Of a stretch of 64,000 nt of DNA, positions 46,301-63,300 are shown one piece after another. The stretch covers positions 70,076,211 through 70,140,210 of the forward strand of contig NC_083604.1 in assembly GCF_029168945.1 (NCBI RefSeq), given 5' to 3'. The notes under the pieces were generated by a model, which was not told the DNA's origin, searched no databases, and saw only the letters and a list, made by a program, of their open reading frames with translations. This stretch comes from Cannabis sativa. Taxonomy: Eukaryota > Streptophyta > Magnoliopsida > Rosales > Cannabaceae. Position 1 is the stretch's first letter, and every line of letters begins with the position of its first letter. The position numbers were made by a program, and so were the translations under genes.

Positions 46301-47339
46301 CCAGTATCTACCCACCACCCTTCAGATTCACCAATGAGGTTGATCTTTGAAATCATAGCTGTAAATGGCAGCTCTTCTGTCAGGTTAGCCTGCGAAGCAG
46401 AACTAGGCCTGTTCTTACACTTTCGTGCCATATGACCTGGCTTGTTACATTTGTAACACATGAACAAACCAACAAACCAGAGTCATTTCTATTAGGGGGT
46501 ACTTGCTGCCTGTTATTATGGTTCCTTTGATGGTTCCAATTCTGATTGTTGTTATTGGTCTGAGGTTGATTGTTGCGGTTTGGATTCACTTTGCGATTCT
46601 GATTCTTAAAGTTTTTCCCATTGGGTTTCAGAACATCAGTGGATCTTTTATTAGTGTTGTTGTTGTTTCCAACAACAAGCACCTCTTCCTTTTGGTCTTG
46701 TTTTCGAGCTTCCTCCTCAATTCGAAGACGAGTGATCAGACTTTCCAACGAAAACTCTTTTATTTTATGCCTGAGAGTATTTTTAAAATCTTTCCACGAA
46801 GGAGGTAATTTATCAATCATAACAGCAACTTGAAATTGTTCATCAATAGTCATACCTTCAGACAGAATTTCGTGAGCTATTTTCTGAAGCTCGTGAGACT
46901 GGGCTTCGACTGATTTATCATCGGTCATTTGAAACTTCAGGTAGCGGCTCACAGCGTATTTCTTTGTTCCCGCCTCCTCGGTGTCATATTTTTTCTGTAA
47001 TGCTTCTCATATCTCCTTGGCAGATTTGTCAGAATTATAATAATCATACAAATCATCAGACAAACCATTCAAAATAAAATTCTTACACAGAAAATCATTC
47101 TCTACCTAGGAGTCCCTTTCCTTAACCTGCGATTCGTACTTCTCGAATTCATCCTTCTTCTCGGCAGGAGGTGGAGTATCAGACACAACTGGTTTCAAAA
47201 CAGTAAGCACAAACGCAACTTTTTTCATGGTCAGAAAAAACAGCATCTTTTGTCTCCAACGTTTAAAATGCAAACCCTCAAAGCGAAAAGGCTTGTTAAT
47301 GTCAGCAGTAGAACCAGAACATTCATCGGTAGTAGTCAT
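43380..47339 (-). pseudogene. Copia gag-pol polyprotein, broken by stops and frameshifts
   Basis: Reading on the minus strand from the ATG at 47339: gag (UBN2-type; FEGLHFKRWRQKM near 47280, ending in an Asn/Gln-rich tract near 46530); zinc knuckle [14 protein letters not shown] (46422-46463); protease with WWVDTGASRH (about 46300); integrase zinc and core region with HSDICE, FRSDRGTEY and an AERKNRT block giving D-D-E (45420-45760); reverse transcriptase with [10 protein letters not shown] and the catalytic YVDDL (about 44310-44320); and RNase H with [16 protein letters not shown] and HCDSIAAI, ending at 43380. Defects: TAG at 47108-47106 and TGA at 47009-47007 (both where Trp is expected), and frameshifts near 46470, 45890, 45400 and 44965. 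RT-RNase H (43380-44897) is still a single open frame of about 505 codons. Confidence 0.92.
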
Positions 47340-47361
47340 AGCAGATAGAACGTCTTAAAAT

Positions 47362-48327
47362 TGTTGAGTAAACTGCTAGCAAAATAAAAGAGGAACAATA
47401 TTACCGAATGAAGAATTCTGGGTTGAGTCGCGGACTATGTCGCTCTCTTTAAGACGTTCGCGGCACTACCCAGGAGTGTGCAAGCAGTCAAAATTTGTCG
47501 GTCGTCCCTAGGATAAAACAGCCCAGTCGAACATAATATCGGAACTCTATTGCACGATAGAGTACCGTCGAAATTAAACACCCAAAACCGACTACTGCTC
47601 GAAAATATAAATATGTATTATAGTAGTATATAAATATATCGTATAATTTTTCAAAGTGAAAAAAGATATTTTTCTTCCACTGTTCAGTCGCATTTTATAG
47701 GCAATGCATTGAAAGTAGTAACGGGAAGAAATATGTTACTAGAAGGGAACGTTAGAACAGATCGTGGGAACGATGCACAAAATCAAGAAACCTTTGTTTA
47801 CTTCGGCTCGGCACGGCACGGCACGGTCAGTCGGACGGACGGCAGCGACGGCGCGAGCGTGTGAGTCCTCACCCATGCGCACAAAACTGGGTACTCCTTG
47901 GGGCCCAAACCCATATCTAAAACTTGCACTAGTTATACACTTCAAATGAAATGTTTCTATCCCATGTGAACTCTTACTCACACACTTTATTTTTGTAATA
48001 TTTCACTCTTACTCAAACACGTTTTAAAAAAATTGTTTTAATTAATTAAATAAATAATAATTTAATAAATAAATTTTTCCCAAAAAATAAGGTGACACCA
48101 CACCCGCCCGCTCAGCTCGGCACGGCACGGCACGGTCAGTCGGACGGACGGCGGCGACGGCGCGAGCGTGTGAGTCCTCACCCATGCGCACAAAACTGGG
48201 TACCCCTTGGGGCCCAAACCCATATCTAAAACTTGCACTAGTTATACACTTCAAATGAAATGTTTCTATCCCATGTGAACTCTTACTCACACACTTTATT
48301 TTTGTAATATTTCACAAGGTTCCAACA
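47362..48327 (-). repeat. Upstream (5') LTR of the copia element, with internal duplication
   Basis: Compared with the other LTR, a stretch of roughly 300 bp (GC-rich core plus the ACACTTCAAATGAAATGTTT end block) is present twice, at about 47800-48005 and 48110-48315. The first copy lacks the AATAAATAATAATTTAAT stretch before the core. Confidence 0.85.
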
Positions 48328-48332
48328 GGATG

Positions 48333-48977
48333 GTATAACAATGATTGTGCAATAGGATTTCAATAATTTAGTATTATTTATTATTATTATTTTTTTTGGT
48401 GAAAATAGAAAAAGTTCAAGTGATACTGTCGATTATTTTTAGGATTTCAATAATATTGTTTGATAGTTTTTGGATGCTTCCGATAGTTTAGCTGAACTTT
48501 GGCTCTATTTCGTTTGTGTTATTTTTTATTGAAATTTTGCAATAAATATTTTTGATAGTTTTGTGATATACTATCAACTATTTTTCGATAAGTTTGCTGA
48601 CTCAAAACTAAATGAATACATCCTCACAACACCATGATTACCCACAACGTCTAAGGGGTCTCGGAGGTCACCCCAAGATGACAATTGACACCCCCTCATG
48701 TTGGGTCTCGAAGGTGTCACCCCCAAGTATTAGCTTCTATCCTTGAAGGTAGTTAACGGCCATGTCACACTCTCGGGAGACCCTCATCGTCAGTGGCTAG
48801 TTTAAATATTCAAATCCCACAAAAAACTCAAAGACAGTCACAAACACACGAAAATAGTGAAGTATTATCACAGAAATCAAGACTTCAACCACCTCTAAAA
48901 ACCAAAGAGACAATTGAGATCGACGTTGGTCGCGTCTCCTGAAGCGAGAAGCACCGATCTTTTTCCATATATAAAGG
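48333..48977. other. Intergenic DNA, no gene seen
   Basis: AT-rich to 48600. A GC-richer patch at 48640-48780 (GTCTCGGAGGTCACCCCAAG and GTCTCGAAGGTGTCACCCCC) contains a short imperfect repeat but no frame. Confidence 0.5.
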
Positions 48978-48985
48978 GTCACCCA

Positions 48986-49666
48986 TAGGGTGTTCATAAA
49001 ATAGCCGATTCAATCCAATCCAATCCAATCCGCACAAGTGCAGATCATATCCGTACTTTGCAGATTGGATTGGATTGGAAAATCCAAAATCCACACTTGT
49101 GAGGATTGAATGTTGATTGACATGTAAAAGTAACCGATCCAATCCAATCAATATATTTTTATAAAAAAAAATTATATATACAAATAATATTTTAATATAA
49201 AGAAAATAGTAATTTAAAAGTCTATTACATATAATACAATTATATTTCAAAACTTAATAGATCAAATGTATTTTTTATTCTTATATGTATTTTTTTTTCT
49301 ACATACAATTTAAAATAAAATTAACTATTTTCTATACATACAATTTTTTTTTCTTTCTTTAAATTTGTTATTTGTTATTTTATTTATTTTAATGTATTGT
49401 TAGAGACATAAAATGACTATAATTTATTTTATTTTGTTACTAGTTATATGAAGAAAAAAAATATATTTTTTTCATAAATATTAAATAATATAATATTAAA
49501 AAAAAATCAATCCAAAATAACCGATCCAATCTGCACTTTTGCAAATTGGATTGGATTGAATTTAAACTATTGTGCGAATTGGATCCAAAAAATAAAATCT
49601 GCACTTAGTGCCAATCAGATGCACTATGAGCAAAATAGTGCAAATTGGATTGGATGAACACCTCTA
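48986..49666. mobile_element. hAT-type non-autonomous element, 681 bp
   Basis: The ends are TAGGGTGTTCAT and ATGAACACCTCTA, the typical TAGAGGTGTTCA family of plant hATs. An exact 8-bp duplication GTCACCCA flanks it (48978-48985 and 49667-49674). CCAATCC/GGATTGG subterminal repeats fill both ends, and the middle is AT-rich and non-coding. Confidence 0.92.
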
Positions 49667-49674
49667 GTCACCCA

Positions 49675-50277
49675 TGACCTGAGAAAAGAATTCGCAATTT
49701 TAAACCCTTAGAGAAAAAATATTTTTTTATTCTTTGCATTCAAGAGCATGTTCTTGACTTTTGAAACACTGAATAATAAAATACAAGGGAGTAGACTATT
49801 ACCAACATCTATGGCCGATCTCTTTAAATTCCAGTGTTTTTCTTTACATTTAATGTGAATTCTGATATCATTATTTATATTTATTGTTACAATTTTAGTT
49901 TAAATATCATTTATTACAACTCCGTGTCGGTTAACTAAAAATCCAATCAACAATGATAATAATAATTATTTTACGTTAACAAATATCATATGATTTGATA
50001 TTTTATGTTTGGTTTTAGGATGTCTTGACATTACTGTAGTTTTATTAAATTAAAATAAGTTGGGGTTAATTTATCTGCACATGTAAATAAAGGTAAACAG
50101 TCCACTGGTGTGCTATGCACCAAGTTCTCATTTGTGTGTATACATTAATATAAACATATATATACATGTATAAGTAACATGTACATCTAATTATTGATGG
50201 AGTAATTATATGATAGAATTGCATATGAAAAGTGAAATGGGATTATAATATTTTAGCGTACTTGCAGTATGCAGAGT
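49675..50277. other. Downstream flank of the AAED1-type gene
   Basis: AT-rich. It should contain the 3' UTR and polyadenylation region of the minus-strand gene ending at 50278. No other feature. Confidence 0.5.
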
Positions 50278-54730
<4,453 letters not shown>

Positions 54731-54734
54731 TCTG

Positions 54735-55459
54735 ATTAGGGTTTCAAAGAAGTGAAATTCAAGAGACTCTGTTGTGCTACTGCTATGCTATAGTGTGGAT
54801 TTGTGGAGTAGGAACTAGGAAGGAGCAGAAAAAAACATTAGTGGCGGGAGGACTTTCTTCTATGATGTGCGACAGATATCAATACGACGCCGCTTCATTC
54901 ACGACTCGATTTGTCTTCTTTTTTTTTAAAAAAAAAAAAAATAAGCTTCTAATATATTACTAGGTTAAAGTTAGGCACAAATAATGCTTAATTATTTTTT
55001 ATAATTTGAAACTTTTAAAATAAATAATATTATACATAATTTTATTTAATAAATAATATAATTTAAAAAAAATTGAATATAAAATATGAAATAAAAATAA
55101 AGGATTATCTCATATACTATTTTTTAAATTTTTTTTTTCAAATTTACGATTTGAGTTTCTAAAGTGGTTGTAGCGTTAGTTGCAATAAGGGTTTCTATAT
55201 ATTTTTTGTTGCAATTTAGGTTGCAGCGGTAGTTGCAATAGAGGTTTCTATGTAGAATTCTGTAAAAATGCAAAAAAAAAAAATAGTTTGAAGTGTAAAA
55301 ACAAAAAAAACTCCTAAAAATAAAATAGTAATTTGGAAAAAAAATATATTGCTTAAAATTTTAAAAACAAAATAGTTGGTTGTTATTTATAATTTAAAAT
55401 ATATTTGTAATTCTAATATTATTGTGTCATATGGTCAGTTTTAAGTATGTAAGACTGAA
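54735..55459. other. Upstream flank of the AAED1-type gene
   Basis: The first 200 bp should hold the promoter and leader; no clear TATA box was seen. Further on, AT-rich DNA has two GTTGCAATTTAGG / AGTTGCAATAAGGG-type repeated phrases near 55160-55240. Confidence 0.45.
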
Positions 55460-55890
55460 AATTAATAAGTAACTTGAGTTATAAATACTTAAATTTAACT
55501 CTTAGTTGTAAATAAATACTTAAATTTAACTCTTAATTGTAAATAAATATTTAAGTTAAACTTTTAGTTGTAAATAAATACTTAAGTGTGGTAATAATAC
55601 TTAAATTATATTTTTGGATATGCATATGTACCTTACCGTTAAATTTTAAACTATTATCCGCGTTTTATTTTCTTATTGGTATATTTAAACTAATTTTTTT
55701 AAAAAAATAAAAATTTAATGATGTGGATCAATCATAGATTGCCTCGTGACAATTTGCTTAATACTTAATAGTTAGATACTTACATAAATTTTAAAAATAT
55801 AACTTAAGTATTATCACCGCTAAAAATTAAACTTAAGTATTTATTTATAATAATTATTAAATTTAAGTATTTATAGCGTAAATTAAATAT
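55460..55890. repeat. AT-rich inverted-repeat region with a tandem unit of about 37 bp
   Basis: AAATACTTAAATTTAACTCT-AGTTGTAAATA recurs three to four times at 55480-55590. Its inverse (TTAAACTTAAGTATTTATTT, TTAAATTTAAGTATTTATAG) is at 55820-55885. This layout suits a MITE with long inverted ends, but no target duplication was fixed. Confidence 0.55.
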
Positions 55891-56327
55891 ATATTTACTA
55901 AAATATAAGTATTATATTGACTAATAAATCTTGTATTTAATAATTAGACAAAAGATAAATAAGTGATCAAATGTAACAGGCCGTAACTAAGATAAATACT
56001 AATAAGATAAGGGAATTGTATAACGTGTATTGTTAATTTATGATTACAAAAATATATATATTACTTTTGTAAATTGGTCAAAAATAGTGAGGTGAACAAT
56101 TGAACCAAAACTATAAGCGATCTTAGCCATAGAAGTAGTTCCCACCTCATCAAAAACTCATCCCAATAATAAGTTAAATCAATGAGAAAGAATCATAATT
56201 CACATAGAACTACAGCTGATGTTTGACCAAGATGCTAATCAAATATCATATTACTTCCTTTGAACATGTTCTTTCACAATTTCCCACCAACAATCAACAA
56301 TCAAACCATTCACATCAACTGATTTAA
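55891..56327. other. Intergenic DNA, no gene seen
   Basis: AT-rich, no motif of note. Confidence 0.5.
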
Positions 56328-56499
56328 GGTGTGTTTGATTGAAGGTAATGAAATGAAATAGAAAAAAAAAAATTCATTCTATTTCTTTATTTGGTTGCAT
56401 ATTAAATTGTTAAAATATTATTCTAATAGAATGGTCTTTCCACTATTTTGGTAGAATGACAATAATATTTTGAAATAAAAGGAAATACCATTTCAATAC
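56328..56499. mobile_element. Tourist-like MITE truncated by the gypsy LTR
   Basis: It starts GGTGTGTTTGATTGAAGGTA and can be aligned without large gaps to the reverse complement of the MITE at 5241-5564 (shared words TTGGTTGCAT, TCTAATAGAATG, TTTGAAAT). It stops exactly where the gypsy LTR begins (TGTTGCCCC), so the retrotransposon inserted into it. Confidence 0.8.
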
Positions 56500-57246
56500 T
56501 GTTGCCCCTGATTTTGCCCAATATACGTGGATCAACCGGATAGGGACACGTGGATCAAAACATCTTAATACTCGAATTATTTGCTAAGTCTTTATGAAAG
56601 AAGGCAGCATCCGGGACGTGCCTCACGGAGAAGGCATACGGAGCCCCCTATGCTCCCGGAAACCTAAGTAACATCAAAGCATCTCTGCAAGGTGTCAGGC
56701 TTCCCCTGAGCAGTCATTTCGCATTTAATGCCGCATGGGAGGAAACGTGTTGGGACTGCTACACGCAATAAAGTCTGACGGCACAATCCTCAATTTGCAC
56801 CTGCGAAGTAATGATCATTTAAGTCTATTGACGGCTACACTGTGAAGAGTCACGTCAGTCAAAAGACAATAAGGACATTCCACATAAAAGCCCTACAGCA
56901 CCTAGGGATTTGACCATGCATTACTCATGGTATATTCATTGGGAATACCCAACTTTATGGATATTTACAGAGACACATGTACAATAATCCTGGAAATCAC
57001 CCCACCAAAAACACTATAAATACCCCATCAAAGCTCATTAAATGGGGTCGAGAATTTTGTGTTGCATAAGTGCAAAAAGAGCAAATACTCACTAAGAACA
57101 TTCTCTGTATTTAATACACTCATAAATACACAGACTCGTGGACTAAGGCTCATTAACACCCCAACCACGTAAAAATCCTTCTCTTAATTTCTTACAGTTC
57201 TCTAATCTTATATTATTTTATTGGTTGCCGAAAACCTCGGTCAACA
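56500..57246 (+). repeat. 5' LTR of the gypsy element, 747 bp
   Basis: It begins TGTTGCCCCTG and ends CTCGGTCAACA (5-bp inverted ends TGTTG/CAACA). A TATAAATA box at 57015-57022 is the likely promoter. It is followed by TTTTGGTGCTTTCATTGAGA, presumably containing the primer-binding site. Confidence 0.9.
57015..57022 (+). promoter_or_regulatory. TATA box of the gypsy LTR
   Basis: TATAAATA preceded by CAC and followed by CCCC, 225 bp before the LTR end: the usual place for the U3/R start. Confidence 0.7.
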
Positions 57247-57306
57247 TTTTGGTGCTTTCATTGAGAGCTGAAGAAAGCTTCTGCAAATATACCTTACATC
57301 ACAACA

Positions 57307-60300
57307 ATGGTGGAAACTAGAAGCACTCGTCAACCTCGCCCTCTAGAAGATGCTCAATGTAACACCCTAACTATCTTAGGCGTATTACGTGATTTTTAAA
57401 CGTACTGTGCAACTCGTTGCTAATCAACGAGGTTTATGGAAAAACGTGATTAATTAAAATTTTGCTTTTTCATTAAACTTATAAACCATTTTACAAAAGT
57501 CTCGGGATCCCGATTTATAAAAATATTTACAAACGTTTTAACTGTTTAACTTTTACATCAAAATGAAAGTCGTCTAACGACAGTTACAAAAATCTCGCCG
57601 GCCGTCGTCCCGAGGATCGTACGCTCCAGGCCTAACCGCCCCGACATGTACAATCTCATATGCTCGGTCACGGTCCATCAGCTACAGCCTTGCCTTTACC
57701 TACACATGAATATAAACTGTGAGTCGACAGACTCAGTAAGAAAAGCATAATAATACTCATACATGATACTAACTGCCGTGTCCAACACGATACTGAGTCC
57801 CGCTACTGCCATGTCCAACATGGTACTGAGCCACTACTGCCATGTCCAACATGGTACTGAGTTCTGAACGTTCATAGGGACGGTACTATTGACACGTAAC
57901 AACCTGATCGGTCGAACCGGCCATACTCCGCCGCCGGTCATACTCCACCGTACCGACGTGTTACTATATCCTCCGATCGGCCGAACCGGTCATACTCCGC
58001 CGCCGGTCATACTCCACTCGTACCGACGGGATACGTCAATAGCACGGAACCACCAACCAAGTGTCACTGACGGTCAAACCGGCCATACTCCGGCGTCGGT
58101 CATACTCCACTCGTACCGACGTGACAGGTTGGATGGTTCGAAGCCAACATACAACTACCGTAATCTAATAGGCTTCCTACATGCTCGCTAAACATGTAAT
58201 CTACATATGCATACCGTTATACTAATCTTACTCCGGATTCCGATTTCGTGTGTGCCAACCCGACCGAATCGAAGCCGAACGGCGGACATCGGCTCCTAAA
58301 CCATAAGAATCACAACGCTATAAGTGACACGCTAAATCACTTCCCGGACTAAAACTTGAAACTAAAAGTTTCCCTATCGATAAAAAACATGGCAATACCC
58401 CTAAAAACCCAAAAACGAGGAAAACTAGGGTTCGAAAAATCCCCCAACCGTGACCGGTTGCCCAACCGAATTCCGGCTCGGGAAATTTCGAACCCCCATC
58501 CGGAATTCCGGATGCTCAACCGGAATTCCGGTTCCTCGCAGGCAGCAACCATAAAATCTCATAACTCGACCAATTTAACCCCAATTGATCCCAAACTTTC
58601 CAGACCTGCTCTATATGCCCCAAATAACAATTCTAGAGCATCAAACCTACCCAGAAATCACTCATGCAAAATTCACCATTGGAGCTCAAGCTTTGAGTTC
58701 CAAACTCAAGCTTGAGCAAAACCATCTAACATGCATCTTAACCTATTTAATTCTACTCAAATAAGCATATAATCATCTCTGAAAACATACAAGAACACCC
58801 AGCAAATCACAGAAACATAATCACACTATTTTACTCCAAAAACCACATTTTTGCATATAAAACTCAAACTTTAAACAATCAATCCAACATGCTTTCAACA
58901 CAGCTCAATCAACAACAATAATCATGCTTTAATCTTCACAAATCAACAATAAAAACACAGCAGCAACATCTCCCAAACTCACATGCATTATCTTCCATTT
59001 TCACTTAAAATTCAAGAAAATAAAGAAGGACAAATTCAAGGATCTTACCTACACTTGAATTACACTTAGAGGAGAAGAAAATCACAAGAAATTGAGGAGA
59101 AAATCCCTGCCCTAGCAGCCAACACCAAGCCGAAAAGAGGGAGGAAGAGAGAGCTTTGAGTGTTTTGTAATTTCTTTTAAAATTTGACTAAGTGTTGATT
59201 TTTAAGAAAAGAATAATATAACTCACATTTCTCATTTAGTTCAGCCATGTATAATGAAAATAAACATTTAATTTTTCCATCTCATAAAGCCACAAAAGAC
59301 AAAACACTAATGGGGCAAAAAGACCATTTTGCCCCTCCACCATAAAATCATGAAAATCATACCAAAGGGGGTATTTTTGGGACATTCTAAATTCCCGGCC
59401 ATTCCCGACATTCCCAATGTCTAAAACCCGTCCCCAAAATACTAACATACTAAGTTGTGATTTCTACTGAGCCAAACGCCGCGTTCCAAAATACCGGACA
59501 CCGGAAATGCGAAATATAAAAACTGCTGATGACATAATTATGCATATCTGAATTCCATAAATAACAATGATAAATTATTTAAATAGCTATAAATAATTTC
59601 CTGATTAACATAAATAACTGCTAATTTCCAAATTAACTAAGCGGGCTTTACACTCAATAACCAAATGAGGAAGACGTTGCCTCAAGAGCAGCTGAGGGCT
59701 CCGAGGAAGAAGAAGGAATTCCTGATAATGACTACGAGGGACACCTCGATGAGTATGCCTACGACGAAGGTAGCTACTCAGAGTTGGTGCTTCTAAGGCA
59801 AAAAGCTATCGATCATGAAGCTGAGATCGAAGCCCAAAAAGCACAAAACCAAAAAATGCAAGAGGTAATGCTAGCCATGCAGAAAGCCATGGAGGAGGCT
59901 GGCATCCACGTGCATCCCAAGGCAATGACTGCTGGACTTGGCAAGGAACCAGAGGAATCCTCGCCTAGCACCCAACAGCAAAAGTCTAGGGAACCTAGCC
60001 CCATAAGGTATCCCGCTGAAGGGAACCAAAAGAAAAATCCTACCTCTACCCCTGGGAGAAAGAAAAAGGCGCAGGATCTGCGAAAGGTCCGCTCAGATTT
60101 TCCGAAAGGGAAAGGTCTGCAGAGGGGCAAACTCCAAAAAGGGAGTCTTGGCCCTAAGAATCGAGAGGACCGAAAAAGCGTTTCCGTGCACCAGGAGCCC
60201 GGAGGTAGAGGAAGAAGAGGACAGAGATGTCCTCCCGTTGATTTGAGAAATCAAATCAATGGGAATCAAGGTGAGCTCCGGGATCACCTTGACCAAAAGA

Positions 60301-63300
60301 AATACGGGCCCGCAGTCTCCACGGGAACGTTGAATGAAGGAATCATGGCGAAACTCGCCATACTCTGAAAAGATATCGCCCGAGTCTCCCGGAGACAGAA
60401 AGGGGACGACTCTGACTCAGACTGTGAGGACCGGGAGCCATGTGCTAAGCACATCCTGGAAGCAGAGCTCCCCAAGAACTTTAAGATGCCCGAAATGGCA
60501 GCTTATACCGGGAACTCCGATCCAAGCGACCACTTGTCGCGGTTTAACCGTGTCATGACGGTCATGAGAGTCAGCAATGACGCAAAATGTCTGTGCTTCC
60601 CGCTTACTCTAAGAGGGTCCGCGGAGGAATGGTTCAAGAAACTGGAACCAGGATCCGTGGGCTGTTGGAATAAGTTACAGACCAACTTCCGGAGACAGTT
60701 TGTCGCCGCAAGAAAGGTCAACCTGGAGGTCAGTGCTTTGACTAACATCAAGCAACTTCCCACAGAGACCTTGAAAAACTATATAAAGAGGTTCCAAGAG
60801 GAAGCCTCGAAGACCAAGAAAGTTGATGACGGACAACAACTTGCCCTTCTCCAGGCAGGTATCCGTACAGGGACTCCATTCTGGAACAAACTACAACAGG
60901 AAGGAGCTGCAAGCCTTCAGGACTTCCAGAAAAGAGTCCAAAAGTATATCAACCTTGAAGAGGCCCAAATAGTGGCCTATGGAGGATACTATCCCACCGG
61001 GATAGCAGGGTATATGCCCGGAGCACCGCCCTCGGGTACTGTCCTGACCGCGGCTCCACCAATGAGCGGCATACAGTTCTCTGCTACTCCCGGATATAGT
61101 CAGGGCCAGGCCTTGGCCCCCGCATCGTCCCCTTTTGGAAATCCCTCAGGGATAAATGGACAAGCTCCCTCGCACTCCGCTCCAACCGCCAGCCTGGCAG
61201 GTCTTTCCCAGGGCTCGAGGGGTAAACGATCCTCCAAAGGCAGCACCCGGACGGAGGAGAAATGCCAAAAGAGGGGGTACACTCCACAGTACACCCAGTA
61301 CACGGAGCTGACGGACTCCCAAGAGCGTGTGTACTTTGCTACTAGGCAAAATACGCACTACCGGAGACCACCTCCCTTGTACAAAGACAGCTCCCGGAGG
61401 GATCCCAACAAAAGATGCGAATACCACAACGACATTGGACACAGCACCAATGAATGTAAAAATCTCAAGGATGAGATTGAAAACCTGATCCGATTGGGGC
61501 ACCTCTATGAGTGGATCAAGAATCGGCTGCCTCACCTTAATCCGGGTCAGGCGACAGGGGTTGTACCGCAGGGAGCACCAGGGGGTGCAGCAGGAGTATT
61601 GGCTCCAGTTGCTCCCGCCGGAGATGCCCAGTACATCCCCGGTCTGCCACCCAGACCCAATGGGAGAGTGGCCATGATCTCAGGAGGACCCCATATTGGA
61701 AGAACCACCCGCCAAGAATTGAAGCGGTATGCGGGGGCCGTAAAACACAATGAGGTTTGGGAGGTTACTCAACTCCCGGCTCAAAGGCCCCGGCTGATGG
61801 ATCAACCCATCACGTTCACGGAAGAAGACGCCAAGACAGTGCGTTTTCCCCACCATGACCCGTTGGTCATTGAGACCCCCATCGCCAATAAAGTGGTGGC
61901 CCGAGTCTTGATTGACAACGGAAGTTCCGTGAATCTACTTTTTAAGGAGGCCTTCACTGCAATAGGCCTGACGGACCGAGACCTCTCACCCAGTGGTTCC
62001 CAACTCACAGGGTTTAACGGAACGACGCTTATCCCAATAGGAAAAGTGAGACTTCCCGTCACCTTGTGCCCGGACACCCCCCAAAGCACGTTCAAATACT
62101 GCACTTTCGTGGTGGTGGACTGCCCGACCGCTTACAACGCGATCCTCGGCCGACCGACCCTGGTAGATTTTGGCGCAGTCACATCCATTCGGCACCTGTG
62201 CTTAAAGTTCCCTACCCAGGAAGTTGGAATAGGGACGGTGAGAGGAAATCAGGGGGAGGCAAGGCAATGTTACAATGTTGCAGCCCACCTGCCCGTACTG
62301 ATGGTCCGGGAAACCATTGAGCCAGAAATGGCTGAAGAAGATGAGTTGGATCCCCGAGTGTGGTTCGAAAAAATTGTAGAACCAATGGAGGATGTCGAGG
62401 AAATATCAGTGTGCGACCTCGACTCCACTAGAGTACTCCGGCTGGGAAAGAGCCTAGATCTGGAGGAAAAAGAAAAAATAATAAAAACACTGAAAGGCGC
62501 CATCGACATTTTTGCATGGCGCCAAGAGGACATGACCGGCATAAGTCCCCATGTCATCACCCACGTCCTCAACGTCAACCCGGACATGCCGCCAGTCTAA
62601 CAAAAGCGACGCCCCCTCGATTCAGTAAAGGTCGAGGCCCTAGAGAAAGAGGTGGACAAGCTTCTGACAAACAGCATGATCCGCGACGTATACTATCCAG
62701 AATGGCTAGCCAACCCGGTCTTGGTGCCCAAGCCGAACGGGACTTGACGAGTCTGTATAAATTTCACCGATCTAAACAAAGCTTGTCCGAAGGACTGCTT
62801 CCCTCTGCCCAGGATCGACCAGATGGTAGATGCCACTTCTGGATTCAAACTATTGTCCTTCATGGACGCCTACGCCGGATACAACCAAATAAAGATGCAC
62901 ACGGCGGACCAAGAGTGCACTAGCTTCAGGACCGATAAGGGGGTATACTGCTACCTGGTCATGCCTTTCGGAATGAAGAACGCCGGAGCGACCCACCAAA
63001 GAATGGTCAACCGGATGTTCAAAGGCCTCTTAGGGCGAAACATGGAAGTGTACGTGGACGATATGCTCGTCAAGTCAAAAGCATGCAATAGCCATGCGGA
63101 CGACTTAGAAGAGTGTTTTGAGGTAGTCCGGAGATACGGCATGAAGCTCAACCCAAAGAAATGCACCTTTGGGGTCAAATCAAGAAAGTTCCTGGGCTTC
63201 ATCGTCAGCCAGAGGGGGATTGAGGCAAACCCAGAAAAAATCCAAGCTCTCTTGAGCATGTCGTCCCCCAAGAAGCATAAAGACGTGCAGAGCCTAACCG

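Larger units (their letters stand above)
41486..48327 (-). mobile_element. Full-length Ty1/copia retrotransposon with intact target duplication
   Basis: Two LTRs (41486-42844 and 47362-48327), each starting TGTTGGAACC and ending GTTTACTCAACA on the minus strand, bracket gag-pol. GGATG flanks both outer ends (41481-41485 and 48328-48332). The polypurine tract is present. A conventional initiator-Met primer-binding site was not found after the 5' LTR: the gag ATG follows only 22 bp after it, so part of the leader may be deleted. Coding regions are broken, so the element is dead. Confidence 0.92.

Noticed and set aside
47739..48290. Two identical frames of about 80 codons
   Set aside because: They mark the internal duplication of the copia LTR, not a gene family.
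57889..58191. Plus-strand frame with repeated TPPPVILH-like units
   Set aside because: It is a reading of the short tandem repeats in the solo-LTR-like insertion; frame and start vary between repeats.
61100..62195. Minus-strand frames under the gypsy gag region
   Set aside because: Shadows of the long plus-strand gag-protease frame.
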